Source of the DNA: Leptobrachium leishanense | Lineage: Eukaryota > Chordata > Amphibia > Anura > Megophryidae | Direction: 5' to 3' | Assembly: GCA_009667805.1 (NCBI GenBank) | Contig: CM019064.1 | Span: 106,614,328 to 106,678,327, forward strand | DNA: 64,000 nt | Notes under the pieces: model-generated | What the model was told of the DNA's origin: nothing | What the model saw: only the letters and a program-made list of their open reading frames with translations | The model's database searches: none | Shown: one piece after another, positions 47,881-60,215 of the stretch | Position numbering within the stretch: the first letter of the stretch is position 1 | Layout of the letters: every line of letters starts with the position of its first letter | Program-made: the position numbers and the translations under genes

Positions 47881-47997
47881 CTACGTAACCCATGCATACG
47901 TGACTCTGATACTAGCCAGTGCCTCACTAGCCACTGACCTCACCGCACATCACTGCCCTTTCCCCTACCTCTGTTCCATTGATTCCTGGTGCCAGGT

Positions 47998-48504
47998 GTT
48001 ATGGAGCTGATGTAACGCTCCATGCTTCAAACCCCAAGGGACTTTATGTTCAATTGTATTGTGTGATTTTAAATATATTTTACATCGTTTGGTTTTAGTT
48101 TAAATTAGTTTAGTGTAAATTGGCGTAGCTATAGTTTTAAATATACTTATATTCCTGTAGGTAAATGTGTTTTTGTATAGCCAGTAAACAAGCTTTACTG
48201 CTGTGTAATTTATGCAACAGGACTTTTACCCTTATCTGGTTGCATGTTTAATTCAAGAAATCTGTGATAGTGTTTGTCTTTAATCTGATGTGTTAGAACA
48301 ATAGGTTATGCAAATGTTGTGTGAACTAAAGGCTAAAGAATGTAAAGAATGTTTATTGTAAATACCTATCTGACATAATGTAATTAGCATATTGGTAGGA
48401 CCATGTGCGTCATTTATGCAAATTATGACTGTTGGATTTCAGCATAAATGGTAGCGTTATTGTTCATTAAAAGTCAGAGAATCCTGTGGGAACATACAGC
48501 TCAT
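47998..48504 (+). other. Possible LTR-like segment
   Basis: Runs from TGTTATGGAGCTGATG to ACATACAGCTCA, followed by TC and a TGG-starting segment, an arrangement like LTR then primer-binding site. TCATTTATGCAAATTATG and GCATAAATGG are octamer- and TATA-like. No target duplication or second LTR found, and no viral genes. Tentative. Confidence 0.3.
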
Positions 48505-48954
48505 CTGGTGTCTCATTCAGGGTACCCACTATCACCCCCAGAAGGCACAGAGCGGCCCTCTGGAAATTCCTAATGGCTCCAGGGCAGAGAATCAGAAGCA
48601 GGCGGGTCAAGCTGCTCGAGGCGCTGAGGACAGCGCTCCCAGTAGCCGGGCTGACTGCAACGAAGGGGTGTCTGGAGAGCCAGGACAGACGGAAGAGAAC
48701 GGCTCCATCACACCAGGTTTCTGGGATCACCCCTGTATTATTTTTTTAGGATTATACCAGGGGTCAAAATTTCCACTCGCCTGCTCGCATTTGGCGAGTG
48801 GAAATTAAGGGTGGGCGAGTGGATATGCACACGCAGGCAGCACGATAAAGTATATCGTTCTGCCTGCGCTGCGTATTCCAGTGGCAGACGTTTTTTTTTT
48901 TTTTTTCGGCCGGCAGAAGCCACTTCCGGCGTGTTTACTGTCCGTCACTTTTCA

Positions 48955-49483
48955 GCCGGCGTGAAGGCACATCCAGCGTGTAGCACGCAGGTCCGGTAAA
49001 AGGGGAGTGGGAGAGGGAATTTGCACCTCCCTGTTGTGGCACTCTGAGGGCCAATTGATTTCTCGAGCCGGATGTTTCCCATCTCTGATTTTCATGCTGT
49101 ACCCGGCGTGCCCTCTGTCTCTCCATGCTACACTCTCACTGATGCTCCTTCAGGGAGACGGGTTGAACCTCTTACTGATCTCAGAGTTTTGCTCGGCGCA
49201 CTCGCTGGATCGTTTGCTGTACCATGTGAACGGATCACGGGAAACTGCACCGAGCTAACATCTCGAATCAGTAAGAGGTTCATCCGGTCTCCCCAAAGCA
49301 GCATCAGTGAGAGTGTAGCATGGAGAGACAGAGGGCACGCCGGGTACAGCATGACCAGAGATGGGAAACATCCGGCGTGAGGAATCAATTGGTCCTCAAA
49401 GTGTCACAACAGGGAGGTGCAAATTCCCTCTCCCGCCCCCTTTTACCGGTGTTACATGCTGGATGTCCCTTCACGCTGTGCTC
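48955..49483. repeat. Long inverted repeat, arms about 220 bp, spacer about 85 bp
   Basis: The left arm (48955-49179) contains GGTAAAAGGGG, TTTGCACCTCCCTGTTGTG and CATGCTACACTCTCACTGATG. The right arm (about 49264-49483) mirrors all of these in inverse order (CATCAGTGAGAGTGTAGCATG, CAGGGAGGTGCAAA, CCCCTTTTACC) with scattered mismatches. Confidence 0.9.
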
Positions 49484-49589
49484 CTCCTCTTCCAGGCACA
49501 GCGTGAAGGAGGACTCAGCATGCCTCAGCGAGTGAGGGAAGCGGGGATTATCTCTGCCCCCTCACTCTTCTACTCGCGATGTCAGGTAA

Positions 49590-50245
49590 AGGGAGGGGGA
49601 TGAATTGCAGGGGAGTGGGAGGGGGTGAAAATTGCAGGGGAGTGGGAGGGGGTGAAAATTGCAGGGGAGTGGTAGGGGGTGAATTGCAGGGGAGTGGGGT
49701 GAAAATTGCAGGGGAGTGGGAGGGGGTGAATTTCCAGGGGAGAGGGGTGAAAACTGCAGGGGAGTGGGAGGGGGTGAAAATTGCAGGGGAGTGGGAGGGG
49801 GTGAAAATTGCAGGGGAGTGGGGGATGAATTGCAGGGGAGTGGGGGGGTGAATTGCAGGGGAGTGGGATGAAAATTGCAGGGGAGTGGGAGGGGGATGAA
49901 AATTGCAGGGGAGGGGGATGAAAATTGCAGGGGAGTGGGAGGGGGATGTATTGCAGGGGCGTGGGGGGGATGAATTGCAGGGGCGTGGGGGGGGTGAAAA
50001 TTGCAGGGGAGTGTGGGGGGGTGAAAATTGCAGGGGAGGGGGAGAAATGAATTGCAGGGGAGGGGGAGAAATGAATTACAGGGGAGAGAGAAATGAATTA
50101 CAGGGGAGAGAGAAATGAATTACAGGGGAGAGAGAAATTAATTACACGGGGAGAGAGAAATGAATTACAGGGGGAGAGAGAAATGAATTACAGGGGGAGA
50201 GAGAAATTAATTAAAGGGGGAGAGAGAAATGAATTAAAGGGGGCC
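49590..50245. repeat. Purine-rich minisatellite, units about 17-29 bp
   Basis: Repeats of GGGTGAAAATTGCAGGGGAG, later shortening to AATGAATTACAGGGGAGAGAG. The strand is almost pyrimidine-free for 650 bp. The glycine-rich frames through it (with NCRGVGG repeats) are not genes. Confidence 0.95.
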
Positions 50246-50606
50246 CTTGGCAGAACTAACCTTTCCCATGAGGGTTCATAATTGGTGAAATGGTGGCGTA
50301 GGCGTTTGAGGTTCAGCAAAATTAAATATATCTATTTATAAAGAAAGATGAGTGATACGGAAGGTGCAAAAAAAAGAAATGGGGATGGAAGTATCGCACA
50401 CGAATTTTAATGGATTCATCTGTATTAGCATCCAAGGGGGAACACTGACTATGGGGTCTTCTAAATTCTTATGATAATCTGGCATACGAACAATTAAAAG
50501 AGAGTATTCGGTTCCACTTGATATATCGGATGCATAAACCCCAAATTAATTTGGTCCTAAAAACGGTTGGAGAGGAGTCTGTACTTAATGGAAGATATTA
50601 CTTGGA

Positions 50607-50698
50607 TCTGATGTCTGGGTATATATGTATCTGGCGTCTGATGTCTGGGTATATATGTATCTGGCGTCTGATGTCTGGATATACATGTATCTGGAGTC
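50607..50698. repeat. 30-bp tandem repeat, 3 units
   Basis: TCTGATGTCTGGGTATATAT... recurs at a 30-bp period (50611, 50641, 50671). Confidence 0.93.
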
Positions 50699-51185
50699 TC
50701 GGTCTGGTTAAAGTTATTTATTTTTGTAACTTTATTCTGAATAAAACCTTTAACAGTGTAATTTCATAAGATAATTTAAGAGGGTGTGTTTAGGGGCGGA
50801 GTTCAGAGCAGGGTAGGTGGGGCAACTGGTGGCGAGTAACTTTTAAGGTCTGGCTAGTAGCTTGGGACTTGAAATTTTGAGCCCTGATTATACTGTAATA
50901 TATATACCCGGGTGACGGGGGAATTTCATTTTCCTTGCAAAGCATACTGACTAGGTTATCCATGGTATGCCACATTTGTTTTTGATCATTGTGATATGTG
51001 TGTCTTTTGTATTAAATAATTTATACATGTTACTTTCTGTATTTGTACACCAAACCCAGCACATTTTTTGGTTATGAGTAAATTCGGAGTTTTGTTTTAG
51101 AGTCCTACAAATAGTTTGCCATAAAAGAACGCTTGTGCTACTATGCTTCTTAGACCCCTGTCCCACATTGTAATTGATGGCTTAC

Positions 51186-52086
51186 CTGAAAAAAGAATCC
51201 ACCAATCTTTTAGAAGGAAGTCGCCATAATATCCTCGGCCAAGGATCACCAGCTGCACTGCAATCTAAGCGTAGAGTGCTTCCATAAGACACGTCTGTTT
51301 TCTGAGGAGAACTTGCAGTTATCTTTGCATTCAATGACAATTTCTTTATATCCAGCCAAACTATCCTCCTGGCAGTTCCAACTACATTGATTGCAATGCA
51401 TTCATATTTCCCAGTGTCTTTTTGTGAAATATTCCGAATATAAAGAGTCCCGTTCGGAAATACAAAGAAATTTCCATTTGCTAACTGAGAGGGACGAACA
51501 TGAGTACCATCTAAAAGAACCCACCGGATATTTGGTAGAGGTGCACCTTTTGCTGAGCAGTGGATGTATATGCTATGACCCTGAGGAAGGGAAATGTTTT
51601 CCAATTTTTCTTGTTGTATAATTGGAGGCAAGGCAGATATATGAACCCTAACAGTTAGGCTGTCAGCTCCAGCAACGTTGCTAGCTAGGCACTTGAAGAT
51701 TCCCCTATCAGTAAAAGTAATATCCTTTATCGCTAAAGTTCCATTTTCATAAAACATGACGCGGCTTTCTGTAGTGGAAACAGTCCGCATTATTTTTCTG
51801 TCTGGGAAAATCCAAGATATATGGGGTGTGGGTACGCCACTAGCACTACAGTCCATTGTAACTGTGTCTCCAAGATATACTGTAACATCCATATAGCGTG
51901 TCAGCAATATTTTAGGCTGTTGTGACATAACTGTCAATGTAATGATCATCTTGTCTGATCCATGCTGGTTCTGGGCTGTGCAGAGATATTGACCACGGTC
52001 CTGTAGCTGTAGATGTTGAATTTGTAAGGTACCATTTCCAAAGACTTCAAATCGTTGAATTTTTGACTTTGCTGTCATTACTGCAC
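51186..52086 (-). CDS. mxra5: mxra5 exon: end of Ig3, Ig4, Ig5, first half of Ig6
   Basis: A 901-nt exon with acceptor TTCATTAG|GTGCAG and donor TTCAG|GTAAG, entering in phase 1 and leaving in phase 2. It completes Ig3 (DRGQYLCTAQNQHG), then encodes Ig4 (TMDCSASGVPTPHISWIFPD ... DRGIFKCLASNVAGA) and Ig5 (IHCSAKGAPLPNIRWVLLDG ... DTGKYECIAINVVG). It also holds the first half of Ig6 (LRLDCSAAGDPWPRILWRLP). Ig6 is interrupted after KRLVDSFF, where AG of a serine codon is completed by C in the next exon. Each domain keeps the two cysteines and core tryptophan of the Ig fold. Several N-glycosylation sequons (NGT, NIS) sit in the repeated 'NGTL' strand, as in the human protein. The downstream intron is 6.6 kb and carries most of the intronic repeats of this window. 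Confidence 0.96.
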
Positions 52087-52398
52087 CTAATGAAATAAGT
52101 AACAAAACATTTTTACAATGTTAATTTAATATATTTATTAACATACACAATGTGCAATGATTATGTTTAGTTAGAAAGAATTAGAAAGAATTTAAGTGTC
52201 AACGTTATATTTTGTAGGTGATACTTTTCTAGAAATACAAATTTTGGCACATAGCTTGTGTTGGTGATAGTTGATGAACTGAACTTTGGGGTAGAGTTAA
52301 TGAACCTAGAACACATACACTACTTGCCTTATATGCCATTTTCAGAATGGAAACCCATTAATCATAAATATTTAGAAGATAATAGAAAAATTAATTAC

Positions 52399-55300
52399 CT
52401 GTGGAGACTTTGGTCCAGGAAATAGAAGGCTTGGGCTCACCAACAGCATTACAAGGTAAAATAGCATCAGTTTCAAATGGTACAGATAGCTGCTGAAATC
52501 CTGTGGTTGTAATTCTTGGTTTAACACCTTGAGAACTAATGGTGATTGATGGTTGGATTACATTGGGATGTTTAAATTTCGATCCTTCTTCATGGGATGA
52601 AATTGGTGGTTTGAGATTAGACTGAATGAACGAATTAATGGTTGAGCTAGGCTTTGGCAAACGCTGTGGCACTAGATATGTAGAAGTTGTACTGGAAAAG
52701 GGATAAATAAAAGGGCTTTTTAATGATGTAATCTCTCTGGTAGTTGTTGCCTTTGTTAATGGTGCACTCGAGGTTGTTCTTGCTAGTGAAAACAGAGGAT
52801 TGGTCTTTGTGTCTGTTATTGGTGCAGCAAACGTTGAAGGCGGTGGTTTAGGCATTACATTAAATCGATACGGCTTTGTCCTGTTATAGCGATATTGGAA
52901 TCTTGGGTTGATGTAGTATGGATTTCCTTGATAAGGAATTTTTGCCATTGTTACCTTACCATCTGTAAATACATTATTTCCAAAAGGTCTATAGTTAGGT
53001 GGAATTCTATGCCCTTGATTAAATTTACCTGGAGATATTGGTCTTGGTCTAAAATATGGAGCAACTGTAGTGGTAATGGTTGTGAGACTTGTTGTGGACA
53101 ATGGAATTGTGGGTGATTTCCTTTCTTGAATGTTTTGAGCTGCATATGCTGTTATTCCAGGTTTGTTTGTCACATGAACAGGTTTATTAGTAATTAAGTA
53201 ACGCTTTGGTCCAAGTGTTCCAATATAGGGTGTTCTCACAGTACCTCTTGAAGGACTATACTGCACCGGAGGGATTGCATGGTGTTGGATGTGAGATTGG
53301 CTGTGCAATTTTGTCGTATTGAGAAAACTATTATTGAACTTGGTACCAGATATATCCTTAAAGTTTTCTTGCTTTGGTTGTGGAAATACTTTGTTCCGAC
53401 TAGAATAAAATCTATCCAGTTCATCTTGTCTTGATGAAGGGATGTTCACTTGGACAATTCTTGTGGCTTGTGTTGGTGATTCCCTAACTGTGGACTTGAA
53501 AACATTGCCTGCATTTGTGGGGGTAAAAGGGACAATCAAATGCTGAGTAGTAGTGAATGTCAACTGATTACTTGTGGTGGGAACTGAAGTTTGGACAGAA
53601 TTAGATATTGTAGCTTGTTCAATTAATTTTATAATCTTTCTTTCTTTGTGCAATTTTTCATTGACACCTGTGGTTTTGAGATTATTGTCCTGTGCATTAA
53701 CATTCATTTCTGTTCTGATTTCATCATAGATAGAGGCACTGCTGTGTGTTTTCTCAGATTCTGTTGGCATGTTATGTGAACCATATTTAAAATCCCTTAA
53801 AGTATTCTTCATCGTACTGAATGTAACTGGAGATGCTATGGTGGTAGGCAATTGATTTACCACTGCTACATTTGGTGTATCTATAGGCAGAACAGATTGA
53901 TATTTTAAATTTTTCCTATTATATATTTCATACAGCTTCAGTGGATTAGCAGTGGTACTTGTGGTGCTAAATACATCTCTATCGGAAGAGGTGGAAGGAT
54001 CATTAGATGTTTTGACATAAAATGTAGACGATTGATATTTCTTTGTGGCAACTGTACTGGACTCTGTGTTAAGCAGGTCATTGTTTCTGGCATTGGCAGT
54101 GCTATGTGTTTTTAATGACTCCGTTGTTGTAGCAGGTGCAGCAACAGGCAATCCTAATGTTTTCATAGTGGTTGGGAATGGTAACTTTCTGTGTTGTTGA
54201 GCAGAGGTTGTAGATGTCATTTTCAGATCTGGATTACGGATTTCAAAAGGCTCCGTCCAAGTTGGTTTTGTAGTTTTTGTCTCACTATGAACATTAACTG
54301 AAGAAGGCATATTAATTGTTGTGGTTTGCCAAAAAGGTGATTTAGTAGTGCTTTGTTTATAGGAGTGTGTCACCCATGATTGTTCAACAAATGGTCTTAT
54401 GCTTTCTTGGGTTGTAGCATTTACTTGGTTTTGATGATGTCTTAAACGATTAGGTCTAAATCTTCTTTTTCCATTTGGTCTACGCCTGGGATAATAAACA
54501 TTGCCATTTGTAGGCATGAGAGTTGTTATATATGGTCTTGGGGTATTTACAGTAGACGTTGTAGTTGTAGAAGACAAAGATATTCTTTCTTGTACGCTTG
54601 CTACACTGCTGCTCGTAGGTACTTGTACACGTTCATGTTCTAAATTATTTGAATCACCATTTTCTTTATTAACATTTGTAAACTGGCTTTCCGTTAGTTT
54701 AGCATAGTCCTCTGAGTATATACTGTCATTAAAAACTTTTATTACTGTGTCAGTGGTTGTTGCAATTTCGAACAAAGTATTAGGAAACTGAAAATCAATT
54801 GTAGGTGTGGTAACCACATGTGCAGGAGTAATAGTGACTGTTTGCTGAGAGGTAACATCCAATTCTGTAGAAAATGTTTGATCGTTGTCTGCCATTCCCA
54901 TGGTAGTCCAAATGTCATTAGCAGTTGGTGAATGAAGGCGATTTTGTTCTGTCCATGAGATGGAATTATCACTGTATATTATATCTTCCGAAGTAAACTC
55001 TTCAAAAGCAGTGCTTGAAAAAGTATGGACTCCGATGGACTGTGTCTCATCTTCCACTGGTGTTGATGGTATGTCTTCTGACATACTTTCCATATAATCT
55101 GGATTACTTTCAACAACCTTGGAAGATGCTTGTGTGCTCACCTCATCTTCTGAGTATTGACCATAGTGACTATGTGTGGTTGTATATTCCTGCATTTGGT
55201 GTAAATCCATTGTTGGCGTACCTGGTGTTGTGTCAGTGCTATCAGTGTCACTGTTTTCCCACTCAATAAAAGAGTTATTTATCTCCTCTTCATCTGTTGA

Positions 55301-57330
55301 ATAAACCAAGTCATTGATATCTGAAGATGTTGATGTACTATACATGGTCCTTTCAGTGTAGGACTCTGGAGTAACTGTCTCTTGATTTCCTTCTGAAATA
55401 ATTTTACTGTAATCATCTGTTTCATCTGTGGTTGCATCTAGATCATGATTATAATGTGTTGCTGTTACTTGTGGTGAAGAAGTGAGGATTAAAATTTCCT
55501 CTTCATCAGCAGATATTTCATCCAGGTTTGTCTCTAACTCTGCTGTAGTTGTCATTGGTGGCCTTAAAATAGAAGAAGGTGCTTTGGTTGTGTATGTTAG
55601 TTTGGTGGTGGCTTCAGTTGGAGTCTGGAGAGGAGCTTCAGTACTCTTTTGGACATTTCTTCCTCTAACCTTTGCTAAAATATTTGCCCACTGATTGGGA
55701 TCTATCTGTTTATTCCCCATATTTATTCTCCGTCTAGACTCAAACTTCCTTCTTCCTTCTGCAATGTTACTTCCTTTATCTCTCTCTGTATCTGTCTCGG
55801 TCTCTGTATCTTTCCATTGCTTCATTTTTCTCCTGTCTTTTCTTTTCTTACCATCATCAGTTACTCTAGGTAAATTAGATCCTTTAGATTTGCCTGACCC
55901 GACTTTGACAATATGATATTTCTCAGTTTCTTCTTGCTCTACTTTTTCACCTGAACCTTCATCGTCACCAATTACATTAACCCTGGTATTTATTGGTATC
56001 TTTATTATCGGACGCATTTTTATTTTTGGTAACTGATATGACTGCTCAGACAACTTTTTATTTATTTCTAACTGCAAATTATAGTGATCAGCTCCATGTT
56101 GATTTGCGGCTACGCATAGGTAAAGTCCACTGTCAGTCAGCTTACTTTGAGTGATGACCAATGAACCATTACTTAACAGATGTGCATTTGATTTATTTGC
56201 CAGTGAGTCAATAATAACATTGTCAGGCAAAATCCAACTGACATCAGCATCGGGATTGGCAACTGCATTGCAAGTCAGTGTCACAGATTCCCCAACTGTT
56301 TTTGCAATAACTTTAGTGTTGCGTTCAGATATTTGGCTTGTTGGGGGCTGTACTACAACTCTAATTGTCAATATATCAATTTCATGCTTTACCTGAGCTA
56401 TGCAATGATACACCCCAGAGTCCATTGCATCTGCTGCATTTATGAACAAATGTCCACCAGCAGATACAGAGAATCTGTTATCACTGCTGGAAGAAGTTTT
56501 CACTATTGTCCCATCAGGAAGACCCCATTGTATGGTTGGCGTTTCCGAAGATTTCACATTACAAATAAGCTGGCAAGCCTTCCCCGTTACGGCCACATAA
56601 GACGTTTTCACTTTTTTGTCTATCATTACCCAGTTATTTTTTGGATACTGGATTTCTTTAGTATGTATTAACTGAGAATAATGAGTGGAAAAAGATAATG
56701 TGACTTTCTTGGCGGTGCTCATCTTCCTGTTCAGCTGAAGACTAACCACTGGCTGGATCATCCATTCTGGTTCTGCGGTTATTAAAGATTTTACACCTGT
56801 ATAGTAATACGAATCCTTATCTGGGTTTTGTTTATACCTGTAAGTAATTTTTGGATTGTCAGTGAACATCAGCTCCCTTTCCAGCTTAACAGGTACTTCA
56901 CTATAATATGCTATCAACTTCCACAATTTTTCATAGTTTTCACGATTCATTGGGCATTCAAAGTCAATTCTGAAAGTAGCATTTATTTCAATTTCCTCTG
57001 TATGAGGTTGATTCCAGTTAATGTTGTTGAACTCAGGTGACTTTTTCATCTCACAATCCAAGTTTACTTTTTTCCCATGTTCGTCAGTCATATTTAGAAT
57101 GACCTTCCCCAGATAATCCTTATAGAACTCCATCACCGGTTGATCATTTTCATCATCGTCTGTATAGGTGTCACTACTATTTATCCTGTCTGGTGAATAA
57201 ATCAATGGTCTGGAACAGGAAATATCTTTGAGACTTTGAATTTCTTGATTTTGTAAGTGTTTAGGAGTGGAACACATGGCGCAGAGCTGTCCATTTTCAT
57301 AAGCTCTGTCTTTCTTGCACTTTAACACTC
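52399..57330 (-). CDS. mxra5: mxra5 large exon: LRR cap end, linker, Ig1-Ig2, mucin-like region, start of Ig3
   Basis: A 4932-nt exon (acceptor TTTCCCAG|GAGTG, donor CACAG|GTAATT, phase 1 at both ends). Numbering residues from 62330, it begins with the remaining LRR-cap cysteines (LKCKKD, LCAMC). A conserved non-Ig linker follows, with NMTDEHG, FECPMNRENYEKLWKLIAYY and EPEW. Two I-set/C2 Ig domains lie at about 370-555, with the Cys...Trp...DSGxYxC pattern. A basic conserved block (FESRRRINMGNKQ) comes next. About 1000 residues rich in Thr, Ser and Pro follow, likely O-glycosylated, with a small basic island (RRRPNGKRRFRPN). Ig3 starts at the end (ILPCNAVGEPKPSISW) and is split by the intron. 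The frame is open throughout. Ig and linker parts match human MXRA5 closely, whereas the mucin-like part is conserved in composition only. The next intron is only 312 bp. MXRA5 is a secreted proteoglycan-like matrix protein, so the product is expected outside the cell. Confidence 0.96.
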
Positions 57331-57534
57331 CTGGGAAAGAAATAAAGTCATTGAAATTATGAAACCTTGACATTATATATGTTTTAATTAAAACACAATA
57401 ATAGTGAAAAATCAGGCATTAACAAAGCTAAGAAATGCAGTAATGCTTATTTTGTATAAATTATTTCTTTTATCTAAACAGTTTTCATTTGAGTTTGTGA
57501 TATAGTTGATGTAGAAAAAAATGGACTTGTTAGT

Positions 57535-58250
57535 TTCTGTCACGTTTTGCGTCTCCAGCCCTGGGAGTTCTTGTGAAAGTTATTCGTGTCTTTGTTTTTG
57601 GAGGTTTTTTTTGCCCCTGGTCTTGTTTTGGATGCCCTGGGGTCACTCTGGTCCTGGATCGGAGGTTACAGGATGAGGGAACTGCTGGAGGAAGCAGTCT
57701 ATACAGGTAGGGTGGCAGCTTCCCAGAAAAGCTCTTAAACAGCAGGTTGGAAAGGTGAAGGGTACGTTTAGACTCCAGCGACGGCCAGTTTAGCTCTTTT
57801 AACATGTCACAATGGTGGGTCATGTAGCTACATTGTAGCGCAAAGTGGCAGAATGAGTTATACAATGTGGTAAGTTTCTGAAGGTGTGTTACGGGGCCGC
57901 TGCATACACTACAGCTCCGTAATCAATAGTCGGCATAAGCATTTGTTGTACAATTTGCTTTCTTACCATGGCGGGTTCAGGCAGAATTTGTTTCTGTACA
58001 GGGCACCTAGTTTGGGGTAAATTTTAGATGTGAGTTTTTCGATGGGGGGCCAAATGATAGATTTGGGTCTAACCACATACCTAGATATTTGAGAGAAGTG
58101 ACTGTGGTCAGCCTGCCATTTGATTTTGTCCCCACACGTAGATGGGGATTTTGCAATTTATGTAGTTTAGGTGGTGTTCCAAAGAGCATCGTTACCGTTT
58201 TGTCAGTATTTAAAAAAATATATCAGCTTTTAGGGGCTTTAATCTGTACC
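57535..58250 (-). pseudogene. LINE fragment (reverse transcriptase C-terminal region) in an mxra5 intron
   Basis: Minus strand, the same sense as mxra5, ending about 200 bp upstream of the large exon. The text reads NTDKTVTMLFGTPPKLHKLQ, then SLKYLGMWLDPNLSFGPP, and after frameshifts LYNSFCHFALQCSYMTHHCD, LNWPSLESKR and LPPYLYRLLPP. These are the thumb and C-terminal motifs of jockey/CR1/L2/Rex1-like non-LTR elements. It belongs to a different family from the one at 45355. 5'-truncated and frameshifted. Confidence 0.85.
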
Positions 58251-58617
58251 AGGGCCTTACAACCGCGCTGCCCTGGTACGCCACTGTGACAGTTTCATTT
58301 TAAAAGCAGGCTTTGATTTTAATTGAAAATGATAAATGATCTTTTTTTGGATTTAATTTATGTCTTAAATGATTGATATATATTGTAGAATATTCTCGGT
58401 TAACTTTTCTTAAATCCATACACAATATTTAGTAGAAGTATTTATTTTCAAAACTTTATTTCCATATAATTATAAGGATGACAATAGTCAATTATGTATA
58501 TATTACATCTTTGGAACTTGCAATGTTATGGTTGCAATAATTAATTTATTATTGCATCATAACAGCCTGCGATTAAGTATCTCGTAAAATAGAAAAATTT
58601 TATTATTCCCTTTACAG

Positions 58618-58800
58618 CAGTGTTTCCCAAACTTGTCTTAAGGACCCTCAATCAGGCCAGATTTTGTTGCAGATCCCCTTGGGGAAACGCAGACTGAACC
58701 CTGCAATCAATGAGCATCAAATCATATCACCTGTGCTGCTTCAGATATCTGGAAAAAGTGGCGTGTCAGTGGGTCCTTAGGACAGGTTGGGGTAACACTG
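58618..58800. mobile_element. hAT-type MITE, 183 bp, perfect 8-bp duplication
   Basis: CAGTGTTTCCCAAACTTGTC at the left, inverted GACAGGTTGGGGTAACACTG at the right, and CTTTACAG on both sides (58610-58617, 58801-58808). Intron of mxra5. Confidence 0.94.
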
Positions 58801-59084
58801 CTTTACAGTGTCAAAAAATGTGTAGAGCTATAAATGATGAATTTGCAGTACATTCTGGACCTCAAAAATATTGGTATAGGGACCACTGACTAGAAAATGA
58901 CAAATAGATATTTCTTTGATTATCAAAGGATCGATATGAACACTTCACAAAATCAATCTCTCTATAAAATAAACTATTTTGAGTAGGAAACAGATTGGGA
59001 GCCCTAGAGAAATTAAATGGCCACTTATAGAAATACCGCTAGCAGTTTTGCAACTGGTCATGACACTCTAGAGCTGATAATTTA

Positions 59085-59986
59085 TCAGGGTTATCCAAAG
59101 AGATTCGAAAAGTCATCGCACGTTCGGTGACTTTTCGTTCTCTTCAATTCGGTTCCTTTTGCCGATTGCATTTCGGTGACCCTGCGGTGTATTCAGCAAA
59201 CACCACAGGGTCCCCGAATTGCAGGGAAAAGCTGCCGCAAACCTGACGAAAACTAACCGAATGCACGCTGAAAACAAGCAAAAACATCTGGATTAACCTT
59301 CGAAAAAGCCGAACAGGAGCCGAACAGGAGCCGAATCACACAGAGCCGAAGCAGCTGTGACGTAGAGGAGGCAGTGAATAAATTAGAAAAACCATTTGTA
59401 TGAATCTGGGAAAATGAAACGCTGTTTGCAAAGAAACTACTGAGCGAAAATGTCTGAAATTTTCACAGGAGGTCCAGGGAATGATAATAAAGAGGGCTGT
59501 TACAAAAAAAATAAGCAAACTGAAAAAAAAAAATCAAAAAAATCGGACTTTTAATTTTTTTTTAAAAAATTCAGAAAAATGCTTAAAGTATCCTAAAAAA
59601 TCTATAAATAAAGAGACTTTTTGCTGCAGGATTTTATAATGAACGGTTTATTAGATATTGAATTAAAACAGGAATATTTTTAACATTGAAGCCTATGGGA
59701 TTCGCCTGAATAAACTTGCCGCATGAAACCACTGAATGGCAGGGCATTAGGGGAACCTTTCACTGCTGGTTTGTGTTCTCTGAATAGCCGAAGCAGTGCT
59801 TTTTCATGGGGATTTCACTGCCCTCGAACAGGGACCGAACAGTCACCGTATGTGCAGGCAATTCGTCAGGATTTGGCGAATTGCCTGCTCTCTGGATAGC
59901 CGAATGGCCAGGAAAGGCAACCGAACCCTGATTTTCAGCGTTCGGTTACCTTTCTCAAGCAATTCGAATCTCTTTGGATAACCCTG
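59085..59986. mobile_element. CAGGGTTATCCAAAGAG-family MITE, copy e, uninterrupted (902 bp)
   Basis: Ends TCAGGGTTATCCAAAGAGAT and inverted ATCTCTTTGGATAACCCTG, with TA on each side (59083-59084, 59987-59988). This is the reference copy for copies a-d. It contains the mirror-symmetric GGCAATTCGTCAGGATTTGG with GCGAATTGCC. TA duplication suggests Tc1/mariner-type mobilisation. No transposase. Confidence 0.9.
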
Positions 59987-60045
59987 TATAAAAAAAAGTC
60001 ATTGCTAGTGCTATCCATAACATGGACTCTGTAGAGTAATCATAC

Positions 60046-60215
60046 AATTCTATTCACTAAAGGTGAAACCCAGGAGAACTGGAAGGAGAAGTGAATATTC
60101 TAGGACAAAATAGCCAAACCAGAAAAATGTTCCCATTTATCTTACTTTCCAAATTGGCTATTTGGTCTAGATTGTTCACTTCTCCTGCCAGTTCTCCTAA
60201 GTTTTACCTGTTAGG
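60046..60215. mobile_element. Foldback MITE, copy 2 of the 2359 family
   Basis: TTCTATTCACTAAAGGTGAA at the left, mirrored by CTCCTAAGTTTTACCTGTTA at the right. The inner GGAGAACTGGAAGGAGAAGT pairs with ACTTCTCCTGCCAGTTCTCC. Confidence 0.75.

Larger units (their letters stand above)
48758..50885. mobile_element. hAT-type element, 2128 bp, in an mxra5 intron, with inner inverted repeat and minisatellite
   Basis: Left end CAGGGGTCAAAATTTCCACT, right end inverted TTGAAATTTTGAGCCCT. The 8-bp duplication GATTATAC is at 48750-48757 and 50886-50893. It contains a long inverted repeat (48955-49483), a GC-rich minisatellite (49590-50245) and a 3 x 30-bp repeat (50607-50698). No transposase is recognisable, so it is non-autonomous. 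Confidence 0.87.

Noticed and set aside
47291..47927. 200-aa Leu-rich and related frames on the minus strand
   Set aside because: Direct translation of the 27/32-bp minisatellites.
49579..50281. Glycine-rich open frames on the plus strand
   Set aside because: They arise from the purine-rich minisatellite. No domain, no splice context, and they lie inside a hAT element.
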